Positions 1 to 8,047 are shown, counted from the first letter of the stretch. The stretch: 16,734 nt of DNA from DATKBT01 sp035546295 (GCA_035546295.1 DATKBT010000134.1:1-16734); one strand, 5' to 3'. A program made the numbers and translations. Notes: generated by a model from the letters alone, not told the origin.

Positions 1-53
1 AGGACGTAGGTGAAGGTGCTGGAGACGGGGTCCTGGAGCTGCTGGAAGATCAT
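1..53 (-). CDS. N-terminus of an ETHE1-like MBL-fold protein (persulfide dioxygenase type), cut by window edge
   Basis: Reading the minus strand from the ATG at 53 gives 17 full codons, MIFQQLQDPVSSTFTYV, with a Leu codon started at the edge. This matches the start of ETHE1/persulfide dioxygenases (MBL fold), which begin with a short strand of the type I-F-R-Q-L-x-D-x-x-S-x-T-[FY]-T-Y-[LV]-L. The family uses mononuclear iron to oxidise glutathione persulfide to sulfite. The metal-binding HxHxDH motif would lie beyond the window, so activity cannot be judged. A GGAGG lies 14 nt upstream of the ATG, which is far for a ribosome site, and the frame stays open further upstream, so a longer N-terminus is possible. 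The gene is divergent from the PIG-L gene. The call rests on one short conserved stretch. Confidence 0.6.
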   Translation of the reverse strand, partial: MIFQQLQDPVSSTFTYV

Positions 54-376
54 CGTCTCGACGGTGCCTCCGAGGTGGAGTCTCTGCTCGGGCTCCGGTG
101 CCCGATCGCCGACTGAGCTCCGTCGTCCTCGAGCCTATCGCCCCGAGCATGCAGCCCGACGAGCCGCCGATCGGCGCAGCTCGATCCGGGCGCACCGGCT
201 CGAACGCCCCGAGAGCTTGCGAGAGCCTCGGAATGCTCGCGCGGCCCGAATCCTGTGACAGGGTTGCCGGTGACCGGGTTGCCTGTGACAGGGCTGCCGG
301 TGACAGGGCTGCCAACGATGGAGACGGCTGGCGGAGTCGCCGCCGACACCGCCGACACCTCTTGCCGAGGAACGCC
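54..376. promoter_or_regulatory. Divergent intergenic region between ETHE1-like and PIG-L genes
   Basis: These 323 bases separate two divergently read genes and must carry both promoters. I see no convincing -35/-10 pair on either strand. The region contains the 15-bp tandem repeat at 256-313. The PIG-L frame is open back to about 98, but that extension is Arg-rich, resembles no protein family and precedes a good signal peptide, so I treat it as non-coding. Confidence 0.45.
256..313. repeat. 15-bp tandem repeat, about 4 copies
   Basis: The units are TGACAGGGTTGCCGG (256-270), TGACCGGGTTGCCTG (271-285), TGACAGGGCTGCCGG (286-300) and a 13-nt partial TGACAGGGCTGCC (301-313). Adjacent units differ at one to three positions. 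The repeat lies about 63 nt upstream of the PIG-L start, in the divergent intergenic region. Tandem arrays like this can vary in copy number between strains and may affect promoter spacing. No function can be read directly. Confidence 0.85.
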
Positions 377-2884
377 ATGCCGTCGAAGCAGAAGACCGCC
401 CTCTGCTGGCTCCTTCCGGCCCTCTTTGTCGGCGAGGGGCTCCGCGCCGCCGCCATCGCCCCGACCAGCCCCGACGGCGCCAAGCTGGAGCTCGCGCTGC
501 GCAAGCTCTCGGTGCTGGGCAGCGTGCTCTACGTCGCCGCGCATCCCGACGACGAGAACACCGCGATGCTCGCGGCGCTCGCGCAGGGACGCCTGGCGCG
601 CACCGCCTACCTCTCGATCACGCGCGGCGACGGCGGGCAGAACCTGATCGGGACCGAGCTCGGCGCGGAGCTCGGCGTGATTCGCACGCAGGAGCTGCTC
701 CAGGCGCGCCGGATCGACGGCGCCGAGCAGCTCTTCACCCGGGCCCTCGACTTCGGCTACACCAAGACCGTCGAGGAAGCGCTCGGGAAGTGGGGGCACG
801 CCGAGGTCCTGAGCGACGTGGTCAGGATCTTCCGGCGCTTTCAGCCCGACGTCGTCGTCATGCGTTTCCCGGGGGATGGCCGCGGCGGCCACGGACAGCA
901 TACGGCCTCCGCGGTGCTGGCGGCCGAGGCCTTCGACGCCGCCGCCGATCCGTCGCGATTTCCCGAGCAGCTGCGGGGGCCCGAGACCCTCGAGGTCTGG
1001 CAGGCCGAGCGGCTGCTGTGGGACGCCTCGCGCTTCTTCGGCGGCGAGGTCCGCGAGGAGGGGCCCGCGCTCGACCTCGGCGCCTACAGCCCGCTGCTCG
1101 GCAGGTCGTTCACCGAGGTCGCGGCAGAGAGCCGCAGCATGCACAAGAGCCAGGGCTTCGGCAGCGCCGGCTCACGCGGCAGTGTCGTCACCCGGCTCGA
1201 GCACCGCGCGGGGGAGGACCGCGACGATCTGTTCGCTGGGGTCGACGTGAGCTGGGGGCGGGTTCCCGGGGGAGAGGAGATCGGAGGGCTGCTGCTCGAC
1301 GCGGCGGAGCGCTTCGAGCCGGCGAACCCGACCGAGGTGCTGCCGCTCCTGCTCGCCGCCGAGGAGCGCCTCACCGCGCTCGCCGATCGCGGCGGCGAAA
1401 GCGTCTGGCCCGAGGTCAAGCTCGCCGAGCTGCGCGAGGTGGTGCGGGGAGTCTGCGGTCTGTGGCTGGCGGCGCTCGCCGAGGCGCCGACCGGCACTCC
1501 GGGCGGCGATGTGGCCCTGCGCCTCGAGGCCATCAACCGCTCGGCGGTCCCAGTGCGCCTCGAGCGTGTGAGAGTCCCCTTCCACGAGACCGTCGCCATC
1601 GGAGCAGCGCTCGGCGACAACGTCGAGTGGACGCTGTCGCTCGAGGTGAGGATCCCGGCCGACCAGCCCACGACCGGACCCTACTGGCTCGAACGCCCCG
1701 CCGACGGCGCCCTCTACGACGTGGACGACCCCGGGCTCATCGGCCTCCCCGAGCACCTGCCGCTCACCGCCCGATTCGAGCTCGACATCGGCGGGCGCCC
1801 GATGGAGCTCGAGGTTCCGCTGCTCCACCGCTCGAGCGATCCGGTGCGCGGCGAGCTCCACCGCGCCTTCGAGGTGCTGCCACCGGTCTCGCTCGAGCTC
1901 GCCGAGCCGGTGCGCATCTTCACGCAGCCCACCGAGCTCCCCGTCCAGGTCGTGGTTCGCAGCACCGGCCCCGCGGCGAGCGGCTCGCTGCACCTCGCGT
2001 TGCCGGACGGATGGCGAGTCGAGCCGGCCTCCGCGGTCTTCAACCTCGAACCCCAAGCGGAGCAGCGAATCGACTTCGCCGTCGCGCCTCCGTCCACCAG
2101 CTCGGCCGGCGCCGCGAGCGCAATCGCCTCGCTCGCTGGATCGGACCATCCGATGACGTCGCGCGTACGCATCATCGACTACCCCCACATCCCCGTGCAG
2201 ACCCTGTTGCCGCCGGCCGACGGCCGGGTCGTGCGCTTCGACCTCGAGCGCCGTGGCGACCGCATCGGCTACGTCATGGGCGCCGGGGACGAGATCCCCG
2301 AGGCGCTTCGCCAGGTCGGCTACGAGGTCGCCCTGCTCTCCGACGAGGAGCTCGCGGCCGGAGAGCTCTCGGGCTACGACGCGATCGTCGTCGGGATTCG
2401 CGCCTACAACGCACGCCCCGCGGTGAGGCGCCACAACCCGCGTCTACTCGAGTACGTCGAGCGCGGCGGCACCCTGGTCGTCCAGTACAACACGGTCTCT
2501 CGACGTGGCGAGGGGCCCGACGGGATCGGCCCCTACCCCTTCGAGCTCTCGCGCGATCGGGTCTCGGTCGAGGAGGCGCCGGTGACCATGCTGCTGCCCG
2601 ATCACCCGGTGCTCGCCGGGCCGAACCGGATCACGGCCGCCGACTTCGACGGCTGGGTGCAGGAGCGCGGCCTCTACTTCGCGGGGAGCTGGGACGAACG
2701 CTACGCCGCGCCACTCGCCTCTCACGATCCCGGCGAGGAGGACCTCGCCGGCGGCCTGCTGGTGGCGCGCTACGGCGAGGGTGTCTACGTCTACACCGGA
2801 CTGTCGTTCTTTCGCGAGCTGCCGGCCGGCGTGGCGGGCGCCTATCGGCTCTTCGTCAACCTGATCTCGGCACGCCAGGAGTGA
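377..2884 (+). CDS. Secreted LmbE/PIG-L family deacetylase with C-terminal GATase/ThuA-like domain
   Basis: This 835-residue protein begins with a probable signal peptide (residues about 8-25, hydrophobic core CWLLPALFVGEGL). The PIG-L fold follows: the metal motif AAHPDDEN is at 54-61, RGDGGQN at 83-89, and the distal His pair in GHGQHTAS (His172, His175) near 171-178. Family members are zinc-dependent hydrolases that remove acetyl from N-acetylglucosamine-type amides. The middle (about 400-600) looks beta-rich. The last 230 residues contain an alpha/beta domain (around DAIVVGIRAYNARPAV and GGTLVVQYNT) resembling the GATase1/ThuA-like domain often fused to large LmbE proteins. The ATG at 377 was chosen because GAGGAA lies 5 nt upstream and the signal peptide starts there. 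Its substrate is unknown; a secreted glycan is likely. Confidence 0.85.
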   Translation: MPSKQKTALCWLLPALFVGEGLRAAAIAPTSPDGAKLELALRKLSVLGSVLYVAAHPDDENTAMLAALAQGRLARTAYLSITRGDGGQNLIGTELGAELGVIRTQELLQARRIDGAEQLFTRALDFGYTKTVEEALGKWGHAEVLSDVVRIFRRFQPDVVVMRFPGDGRGGHGQHTASAVLAAEAFDAAADPSRFPEQLRGPETLEVWQAERLLWDASRFFGGEVREEGPALDLGAYSPLLGRSFTEVAAESRSMHKSQGFGSAGSRGSVVTRLEHRAGEDRDDLFAGVDVSWGRVPGGEEIGGLLLDAAERFEPANPTEVLPLLLAAEERLTALADRGGESVWPEVKLAELREVVRGVCGLWLAALAEAPTGTPGGDVALRLEAINRSAVPVRLERVRVPFHETVAIGAALGDNVEWTLSLEVRIPADQPTTGPYWLERPADGALYDVDDPGLIGLPEHLPLTARFELDIGGRPMELEVPLLHRSSDPVRGELHRAFEVLPPVSLELAEPVRIFTQPTELPVQVVVRSTGPAASGSLHLALPDGWRVEPASAVFNLEPQAEQRIDFAVAPPSTSSAGAASAIASLAGSDHPMTSRVRIIDYPHIPVQTLLPPADGRVVRFDLERRGDRIGYVMGAGDEIPEALRQVGYEVALLSDEELAAGELSGYDAIVVGIRAYNARPAVRRHNPRLLEYVERGGTLVVQYNTVSRRGEGPDGIGPYPFELSRDRVSVEEAPVTMLLPDHPVLAGPNRITAADFDGWVQERGLYFAGSWDERYAAPLASHDPGEEDLAGGLLVARYGEGVYVYTGLSFFRELPAGVAGAYRLFVNLISARQE

Positions 2885-2900
2885 AGCAGACGCAGCGGTC

Positions 2901-2918
2901 GGCGGTTCCTCCACCGCC
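2901..2918. terminator. Short hairpin between convergent PIG-L and hypF genes
   Basis: GGCGGT (2901-2906) and ACCGCC (2913-2918) form a perfect 6-bp stem with a 6-nt loop in the 57-nt gap between the two stop codons. There is no T-run on either side, so if it terminates transcription it is not a canonical intrinsic terminator. Its place between convergent genes suits a bidirectional terminator. Confidence 0.35.
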
Positions 2919-2941
2919 TGTCGCCGCGCCCGCGCCGTCGG

Positions 2942-5206
2942 TCACTCCCGTGCTCGACACCGAGCCAGCGCAGCCTGACCGAGGCTCACGCCGCCGTCGT
3001 TCGCGGGCACCCGCTGGTTCGCCCAGAGCTCGAGCCGGCGCTCCGCGGCGCCCTCCGCCAGCAGCGACACCAGCAGCCGATTCTGGAGCACGCCGCCCGA
3101 GAGCGCCACGACGCGGGTTTGATGCTCCTCCGCGAGGCGCTCGAGGGCGCCGAGAAGGCCGGCGCTCAGCGACTCGTGGAACCCCCGCGCGATCGCCTCC
3201 CGCTCCCCGCCTCGTCGACGCCGTCCGATCAGCTCGACCAGCGCCGGGCGGTAGTCGAGCCGGCCGCCGTCGAACGGCATCGGCGACACGCGCGTGGCGC
3301 CCGCTCGTCGCGCGAGTTGCTCGAGCCACATCGCGGCCTGGCCTTCGAAGCTCATTTGGCGGTAGAACCCGAGCAGGGCGGCGGCCGTGTCGAACAGGCG
3401 TCCGGCCGAGGTCGTCGGGAAGGTGCGCACGCCGGCCTCGACCAGACGGCGCGCGTCGAAGTAGCGATCCGGCAGAACGAAGGGGACGGCGCGCAGGTCG
3501 GGCAGGTCCTCGATCCCGGCGAGGAAGCCCGCGGCCGCCATCACCGGGAACCGGGCGCCGGCGTCGCCGCCGGGAAGAACTGCGGGCAGCAGGCAGCCGA
3601 CGCGGTCGAAACCCTCGGTCAGCGAGCCGGCGAAGATCTCGCCTCCCCAGATCGAGCCGTCGTCGCCGAAGCCGGCGCCGTCGAAGGCGACTCCGAGGAC
3701 CCGCTCCTCGAAGCATCCGCGCTCGGCGAGCACGCTCGCGACGTGGGCGCGGTGGTGCTGCACGGCGACGCGACGCGCTCCGCCCAACTCCTCGGCGATG
3801 CGCGTCGACCGATACTCGGGATGCAGGTCGTGCACGACGAGAAGGAGCTCGCGGTCGATCCGGTACATGTCGAGCAGGTCCCGGACGGTCTGCCGGTGCG
3901 CGAGCTCCGCGGCGTGCTGCTCGAGGTCGCCGATGTGCTGGCTGACGAAGGCGTCGCCGCCGACCACCAGCGTGATCGAGCTCTTGAGGTCGGCGCCCAC
4001 GGCGAGCACCGGCTCCCCGCCGGGAAGCCTCGCCACGACCCCCGGGGAGAGCCCGCGGGAGCGGCGCAGGATCATCGGGCCCAGGGCTCCGACCGTGGCC
4101 ACCGAGTCGTCGACCCGGCGGGCGATCGGCCGCTCGCCGAGCAGGAAGGCATCGGCGACGCCGGCGAGCCGCTCGAAGGCGTCGGCGTCGAGGTAGGCGA
4201 TCGGCTCGCTGGAGCGGTTGGCGCTGGTGAGCACCAGGACCTCGGGCGCTCCGCGGTCGAACAGCAGGTGATGAAGCGGGGCGTAGGGCAGCATCACGCC
4301 GAGGTCGCGGTTCTCGGGCGCGATGCCGGCGACCGCTTCGGCGATCGCCTCGGCGACCACCACCGGCCGCGCGCTCGACAGGAGCAGCCGCTCGCTCTCG
4401 GCGTCGAGCCGCACCATGCGACGCGCGGCGTCGAGGTCCGGGACCATCAGCGCGAACGGCTTCTCACGGCGGAACTTGCGAGTGCGCAGCTCGCCCACGG
4501 CCCGCTCGTCGCCCGCGTCGCAGGCCAGGTGATAGCCGCCGATCCCCTTGATCGCCAGGATGTGCCCGGCGCGCAGGCGGGCGACCGCGGCCTCGATCGC
4601 GGCCTTGCCCCGCACCTTTTCGCCGCCGCTCTCGATCAGCGCGTAGGTCGGGCCGCAGGCCGGGCAGGCGGTCGGCTGCGCGTGGAACCTGCGGTGCAGC
4701 GGATCCTCGTACTCGGCCGCGCACCGGTCGCACAGCGGCCAGTCGCGCATGGTGGTGAGCGCTCGGTCGTAGGGCAGGCCGAGGACGATCGAGTAGCGCG
4801 GGCCGCAGTCGGTGCAGTTGAGGTACGGGTAGCCGGCGCGCCGGTCCTCGGGGTCGAAGAGCTCCTCGAGGCACGAGTTGCACACCGGCAGGTCGGACGA
4901 GATGCGCACCGTCGGATGCTCGCCCTCGCTGCTGGTCTCGATCTCGAAGCAGCCGAGACCGAGGGGCTCGACCGCCTCGTGCTCGACGCGGGCGACGACG
5001 GCGGCCGGGGGCGGCGTCGACAGAGCCTCGAGAAACGCCTCGATCGCGGCGGGCTCTCCCTCCAGGTGGACCTCGACCCCCTCCCCGCCGTTGCGCACCC
5101 AGCCGTCGAGGCCGAGATCACGCGCCGTGCGATAGACGAAGGGGCGGAATCCGACCCCCTGCACGGCGCCCCGCACCTGGACTCGACGAGCGGCTCGAGC
5201 GCTCAC
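2942..5206 (-). CDS. hypF: Carbamoyltransferase HypF ([NiFe]-hydrogenase maturation)
   Basis: This 754-residue protein has normal full length for HypF. It converts carbamoyl phosphate and ATP to carbamoyl-adenylate and passes the carbamoyl group to the C-terminal Cys of HypE, the first step in making the cyanide ligands. Residues 1-90 are the acylphosphatase domain (GAVQGVGFRPFVYR, with Arg21 and Asn39). Two zinc motifs follow, each CX2CX18CX2C: Cys109/112/131/134 and Cys159/162/181/184. A YrdC-like domain comes next (around KGIGGYHLACD and the VDDSV/RRSRGLSPG segments, 219-390). The C-terminal Kae1-like domain has VQHHRAH (482-488), FDGAGFGDDG and ALSGGVLQNR. The start is a GTG (5206-5204) that overlaps the TGA of the upstream fusion gene by 4 nt, indicating translational coupling. 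It is the last gene of the minus-strand hyp operon. Confidence 0.97.
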   Translation of the reverse strand: MSARAARRVQVRGAVQGVGFRPFVYRTARDLGLDGWVRNGGEGVEVHLEGEPAAIEAFLEALSTPPPAAVVARVEHEAVEPLGLGCFEIETSSEGEHPTVRISSDLPVCNSCLEELFDPEDRRAGYPYLNCTDCGPRYSIVLGLPYDRALTTMRDWPLCDRCAAEYEDPLHRRFHAQPTACPACGPTYALIESGGEKVRGKAAIEAAVARLRAGHILAIKGIGGYHLACDAGDERAVGELRTRKFRREKPFALMVPDLDAARRMVRLDAESERLLLSSARPVVVAEAIAEAVAGIAPENRDLGVMLPYAPLHHLLFDRGAPEVLVLTSANRSSEPIAYLDADAFERLAGVADAFLLGERPIARRVDDSVATVGALGPMILRRSRGLSPGVVARLPGGEPVLAVGADLKSSITLVVGGDAFVSQHIGDLEQHAAELAHRQTVRDLLDMYRIDRELLLVVHDLHPEYRSTRIAEELGGARRVAVQHHRAHVASVLAERGCFEERVLGVAFDGAGFGDDGSIWGGEIFAGSLTEGFDRVGCLLPAVLPGGDAGARFPVMAAAGFLAGIEDLPDLRAVPFVLPDRYFDARRLVEAGVRTFPTTSAGRLFDTAAALLGFYRQMSFEGQAAMWLEQLARRAGATRVSPMPFDGGRLDYRPALVELIGRRRRGGEREAIARGFHESLSAGLLGALERLAEEHQTRVVALSGGVLQNRLLVSLLAEGAAERRLELWANQRVPANDGGVSLGQAALARCRARE

Positions 5207-6792
5207 CGCCGGTCGCAGACCCCGCCGCTCGCCGAGCTGCCGCCCGAGGAGATTTCGCCAGGCGAGTTTCCGCCAGGCGAGATTCCGCCCGACGAAATCG
5301 TGCAGCTCCGGCCACGCCAGCCGACCTCGCGCACGCGCCCGTCCTCGACCAGCGTGGGCACCCGCGGCTCCCCGCCGCTGAGCTCGATCAGTCGCCGCAG
5401 CGCCCCGGCGTCGACGTCCACGTCGTGCTCGACGAAACGCTCGCCGCGCCAGAGCAGGTCCTCGCGCAGGTCACGGCTGAACGGACAGGAGGTGTCGCCG
5501 TAGAGCTCGAGCCGCGTGCTCGTGTGCGTCGCCGTCGCGTCGCCCGGCGCCGGCCGCGCCTGGCGCTCGCCGTCGCCGGCCCGAGCCAGCTCTCGGTCAC
5601 CGGCTGCCGCCAGCAGCTCGAGGATCACGTGGTAGATCGAGGCCTGCACCTCCTGGATGCGCGGGACGTAGTCGCTGCGCACCACCAGCGCGTGATCGAC
5701 CAGCCCGCGGCGCACGATCTCGCCGCCGTCGTAGCCGAGGAGCGCGAGGGTCGCGAGCCCGCGACGCCGCGCCTCGACCAGCGCCTCGACGACGTTGCTG
5801 GAGCCGCCGCTGGTGGAGATCCCGATCGCCACGTCCTCGGGCCGCGCCAGAGCGATGAGCTGGCGCAGGAAGACCGCATCAGTCCCGACGTCGTTGGCGA
5901 TCGCGCTCAGGTTCGCCGGCTCCATGGCGAGCGAGACCGCCGGAATCGGTCCGCGCTCGCCCTCGGCCTGCGCGCAGTCGATCGCCCAGTCGTTGGCGTC
6001 GGTGGCGGAGCCACCGTTGCCGAAGAGCAGCAGCGTGCCGCCGCGCGCAACGCGCTCGCGCAGGGCCGCGGCAGCGGCGACCAGCGCCGCCGTCTGGTCG
6101 CGCGCCACCTCCGAGCGCAGCCGCTCGACCTCGGCGGCCTTGGAGCGGATCGACGCCGCGACCTCCGCCACCACGCTGCTCGTGTCCTGCTCGGCGCTGC
6201 CCAGGAACGGGTAGAGGAACGCTGACTCGCCGACGTCGTGGCCGAGCTCACGATGCTCGAAGAAGACGTGCACCGTCTCCCACAGCGTGTGGTACAGGAT
6301 CTCGACGATCTCCTGGTGCACGAACGCCTCCTCCGACGCGGCCGGCGCCGCATAGCCCGCGCCGGCCACCGCCGCCGCGTCGCGCGCCGGCAGCTCGAAC
6401 GTCAGCGCCCCGCGGCCACGCGCGAGGTCGAGCGCGGCCGCGATCTCGTCGTCGCCCGCGGGGGGTGAAAAGCCCATGACCATGTCCTCGGCCCGCAGGA
6501 TCGCGGGCAGGCGATCACCGAACGCGAGCGACAGGTCGATCGCGGGCAACGCGCTCTTGCCGACGATCACGGGGTGGACGAACTCGACGGAAACGTGCTG
6601 GGCGTCCGTTGCGTACGGCCCCCGCCCGAAGGCGATCAAGCGGCCGCCTCGGCGAAACCGACCCGCCATCCGCCGGCTCGTCTCCGCCAGGGGCTCGGCC
6701 TCCCGCGCGAAGAAGGCGGCCGAGACCTCGTTGCGCGTGCGCAGCCGCTCCTCGACGAAGACTCGCGGGTCGAAGTCGAAGGCCTCGGGCAT
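5203..6792 (-). CDS. Double SIS-domain protein fused to a C-terminal glutaredoxin-like (Uxx-star type) domain
   Basis: This 529-residue protein contains a first SIS-like domain (about 45-130, GRLIAFGRGPYATDAQHVS). A linker rich in acidic and aromatic residues follows. A second, more canonical GmhA-type SIS domain (about 215-395) has LLLFGNGGSATDANDWA and ISTSGGSSNVV, which are phosphosugar-binding loops. Residues 428-497 form a small thioredoxin-fold domain, LELYGDTSCPFSRDLRED, ending in VGWRGRSC. It resembles the glutaredoxin-like 'Uxx-star' (seleno)protein family, with Cys436 (TGC) where some members have selenocysteine. A Ser/Gly-rich repeat tail follows (498-529). The gene lies 4 nt after hypE and overlaps the hypF start by 4 nt. 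The ATG at 6792 was chosen for that spacing. SIS proteins recur in some hyp clusters, but their role is not established. Sedoheptulose-7-phosphate isomerase activity should not be assumed. Confidence 0.85.
   Translation of the reverse strand: MPEAFDFDPRVFVEERLRTRNEVSAAFFAREAEPLAETSRRMAGRFRRGGRLIAFGRGPYATDAQHVSVEFVHPVIVGKSALPAIDLSLAFGDRLPAILRAEDMVMGFSPPAGDDEIAAALDLARGRGALTFELPARDAAAVAGAGYAAPAASEEAFVHQEIVEILYHTLWETVHVFFEHRELGHDVGESAFLYPFLGSAEQDTSSVVAEVAASIRSKAAEVERLRSEVARDQTAALVAAAAALRERVARGGTLLLFGNGGSATDANDWAIDCAQAEGERGPIPAVSLAMEPANLSAIANDVGTDAVFLRQLIALARPEDVAIGISTSGGSSNVVEALVEARRRGLATLALLGYDGGEIVRRGLVDHALVVRSDYVPRIQEVQASIYHVILELLAAAGDRELARAGDGERQARPAPGDATATHTSTRLELYGDTSCPFSRDLREDLLWRGERFVEHDVDVDAGALRRLIELSGGEPRVPTLVEDGRVREVGWRGRSCTISSGGISPGGNSPGEISSGGSSASGGVCDRR
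5231..5305. repeat. 15-bp degenerate tandem repeat encoding a pentapeptide-repeat tail
   Basis: Five consecutive 15-nt units on the plus strand are GCCGAGCTGCCGCCC, GAGGAGATTTCGCCA, GGCGAGTTTCCGCCA, GGCGAGATTCCGCCC and GACGAAATCGTGCAG. They are diverged, but the middle three are clearly related. On the minus strand they encode the tail ISSGG-ISPGG-NSPGE-ISSGG of the SIS/glutaredoxin fusion, directly after its last conserved Cys. This looks like a slippage-born C-terminal extension. Confidence 0.75.
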
Positions 6793-6796
6793 GGTC

Positions 6797-7837
6797 TCAG
6801 CAGATCCTGGGCAGCGGATCCCCGACCAGCATGTCGACCACGCGGCCGCCGCCGTAAGACGTGGTGGCGACCACCGCGCCGGCGGAGTCCGCGCGCACCG
6901 CGCCGATGCGGGCCGCGCGCTCGCCGCCCGGCGCGGCGCGGATCGCCTCCAGCGCGGCATCGGCGTGCTCGGGCGCCACCACCGCCACGAACTGCCCCTC
7001 GTTGGCGATGTGCAGCGGGTCGAGCCCGAGGAGCTCGCAGGCGCCTCGCACCGGATCGCGCAGCGGCACGCGCTCCTCCTCGATCACCACACCGACGCCG
7101 GCGTCGCGCGCCAGCTCGTTGAGCGCGGTCGCCACGCCGCCGCGCGTCGGATCGCGCATCCAGCGCACCCCCTCGGCGCAGGCGTCGAGCAGCGCGGCGA
7201 CCAGTGGCGCCACCGAGCGGGTGTCGGAGACCAGGTCGGCGTCGAGGTCGAGGTCGCCGCGCGCGAGCAGGATGGTGACGCCGTGGTCGCCGATCGGCCC
7301 CGACAGCAGCACCTGGTCGCCGGGCTGCACCGATCGAGCGTCGCAGCGCACCCGGGGGTCGACCAAACCGATCCCCGCCGTATTCACGTAGAGCCCGTCG
7401 GCCTTGCCGTGCTCGACCACCTTGGTGTCGCCGCCCACGATCGGCGCCCCGGCCGCTTCGGCGGCACGCGCCATCGCGTCGATCTCGTCCTCGAGCTCCT
7501 TGCCCGGGAGCCCGGCCTCGACGATCAGGCTGCACAGCAGGGCGAGGGGCTGCGCGCCCGCCATCGCCAGGTCGTTCACGGTCCCGTGCACCGCCAGCGA
7601 CCCGATCGAGCCGCCGGGAAAGCGGCGCGGTCGAACCACGAAGGAGTCGGTCGTGAAGGCCAGTCGCCGGCCGTCGAGGTCGAGCACCGCGGCGTCCTCG
7701 AGCGCCGAGCTCAGACCCCCGCCGAAGCGCGCCGCAATCAGCCCCTCGACCAGCCGGCGACTGGCCTTGCCGCCGGCGCCGTGCGCCATCTCGATCTGCC
7801 GGTCCTGGAAGCGGGCCCGCGGAGTCTCGACCGTCAT
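6797..7837 (-). CDS. hypE: Carbamoyl dehydratase HypE ([NiFe]-hydrogenase maturation)
   Basis: HypE takes the carbamoyl group from HypF on its C-terminal Cys and dehydrates it with ATP to a thiocyanate, which donates CN to the iron held by HypC-HypD. The 346-residue protein has the PurM/AIR-synthase-like fold: MAHGAGGKASRRLVEGL near the N-terminus, AVLDLDGRRLAFTTDSF, IVGGDTKVVE and RDPTRGGVATALNE. It ends exactly in the hallmark P-R-I-C, with Cys346 as the last residue. The ATG at 7837 overlaps by 1 nt the stop of a 74-codon frame in the preceding spacer. The stop is 4 nt before the SIS-fusion ATG. Length and all family motifs are intact, so it should be functional. Confidence 0.97.
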   Translation of the reverse strand: MTVETPRARFQDRQIEMAHGAGGKASRRLVEGLIAARFGGGLSSALEDAAVLDLDGRRLAFTTDSFVVRPRRFPGGSIGSLAVHGTVNDLAMAGAQPLALLCSLIVEAGLPGKELEDEIDAMARAAEAAGAPIVGGDTKVVEHGKADGLYVNTAGIGLVDPRVRCDARSVQPGDQVLLSGPIGDHGVTILLARGDLDLDADLVSDTRSVAPLVAALLDACAEGVRWMRDPTRGGVATALNELARDAGVGVVIEEERVPLRDPVRGACELLGLDPLHIANEGQFVAVVAPEHADAALEAIRAAPGGERAARIGAVRADSAGAVVATTSYGGGRVVDMLVGDPLPRIC

Positions 7838-8047
7838 GGGGTGCTCGGCGTCTCCACGAGCTCGTCGGGAGCCATGCCCGAAGAGCCTCGACGGAATGAG
7901 TCGACGAGCGCACGTTCGAAGCGGATCATGCTGGGCCTGCTCGCCAGACTCGATGGCCCGAGCGGCGCCCAGTCTCTCCAGAGCGGGCGCCTGGCGAGGC
8001 CCCCCTTGGGGGGTTGGGGGGCGAAGACGTGGCTGGCTTCGAATGTG
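7838..8047 (-). other. Structured spacer between hypD and hypE with an open 74-codon frame
   Basis: The other minus-strand hyp junctions are 19 nt or less, but this one is 210 nt. The spacer holds nested inverted repeats: TCGCCA (7941-7946) with TGGCGA (7992-7997), enclosing GGCGCCC (7964-7970) with GGGCGCC (7985-7991). A CCCCCC-TT-GGGGGG-TT-GGGGGG run follows (8000-8021). One minus frame is open from an ATG at 8058, inside hypD, to a TGA at 7834 that overlaps the hypE ATG. The predicted peptide (start MLVSTFEASHVF, then PQPPKGGLARRPLWRDW) matches no family I recognise. I favour a dispersed-repeat remnant or RNA structure over a protein gene. Confidence 0.5.

Noticed and set aside
98..376. 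N-terminal extension of the PIG-L frame
   Set aside because: Low-quality Arg-rich translation spanning the tandem repeat; the ATG at 377 has a ribosome site and starts a signal peptide.
790..3945. 1051-residue plus-strand open frame
   Set aside because: Arg/Ala/Pro-rich shadow of the PIG-L and hypF genes; no domain, and it crosses two convergent real genes.
3119..5503. 794-residue plus-strand open frame opposite hypF
   Set aside because: Antisense shadow caused by high GC; hypF has every family motif on the other strand.
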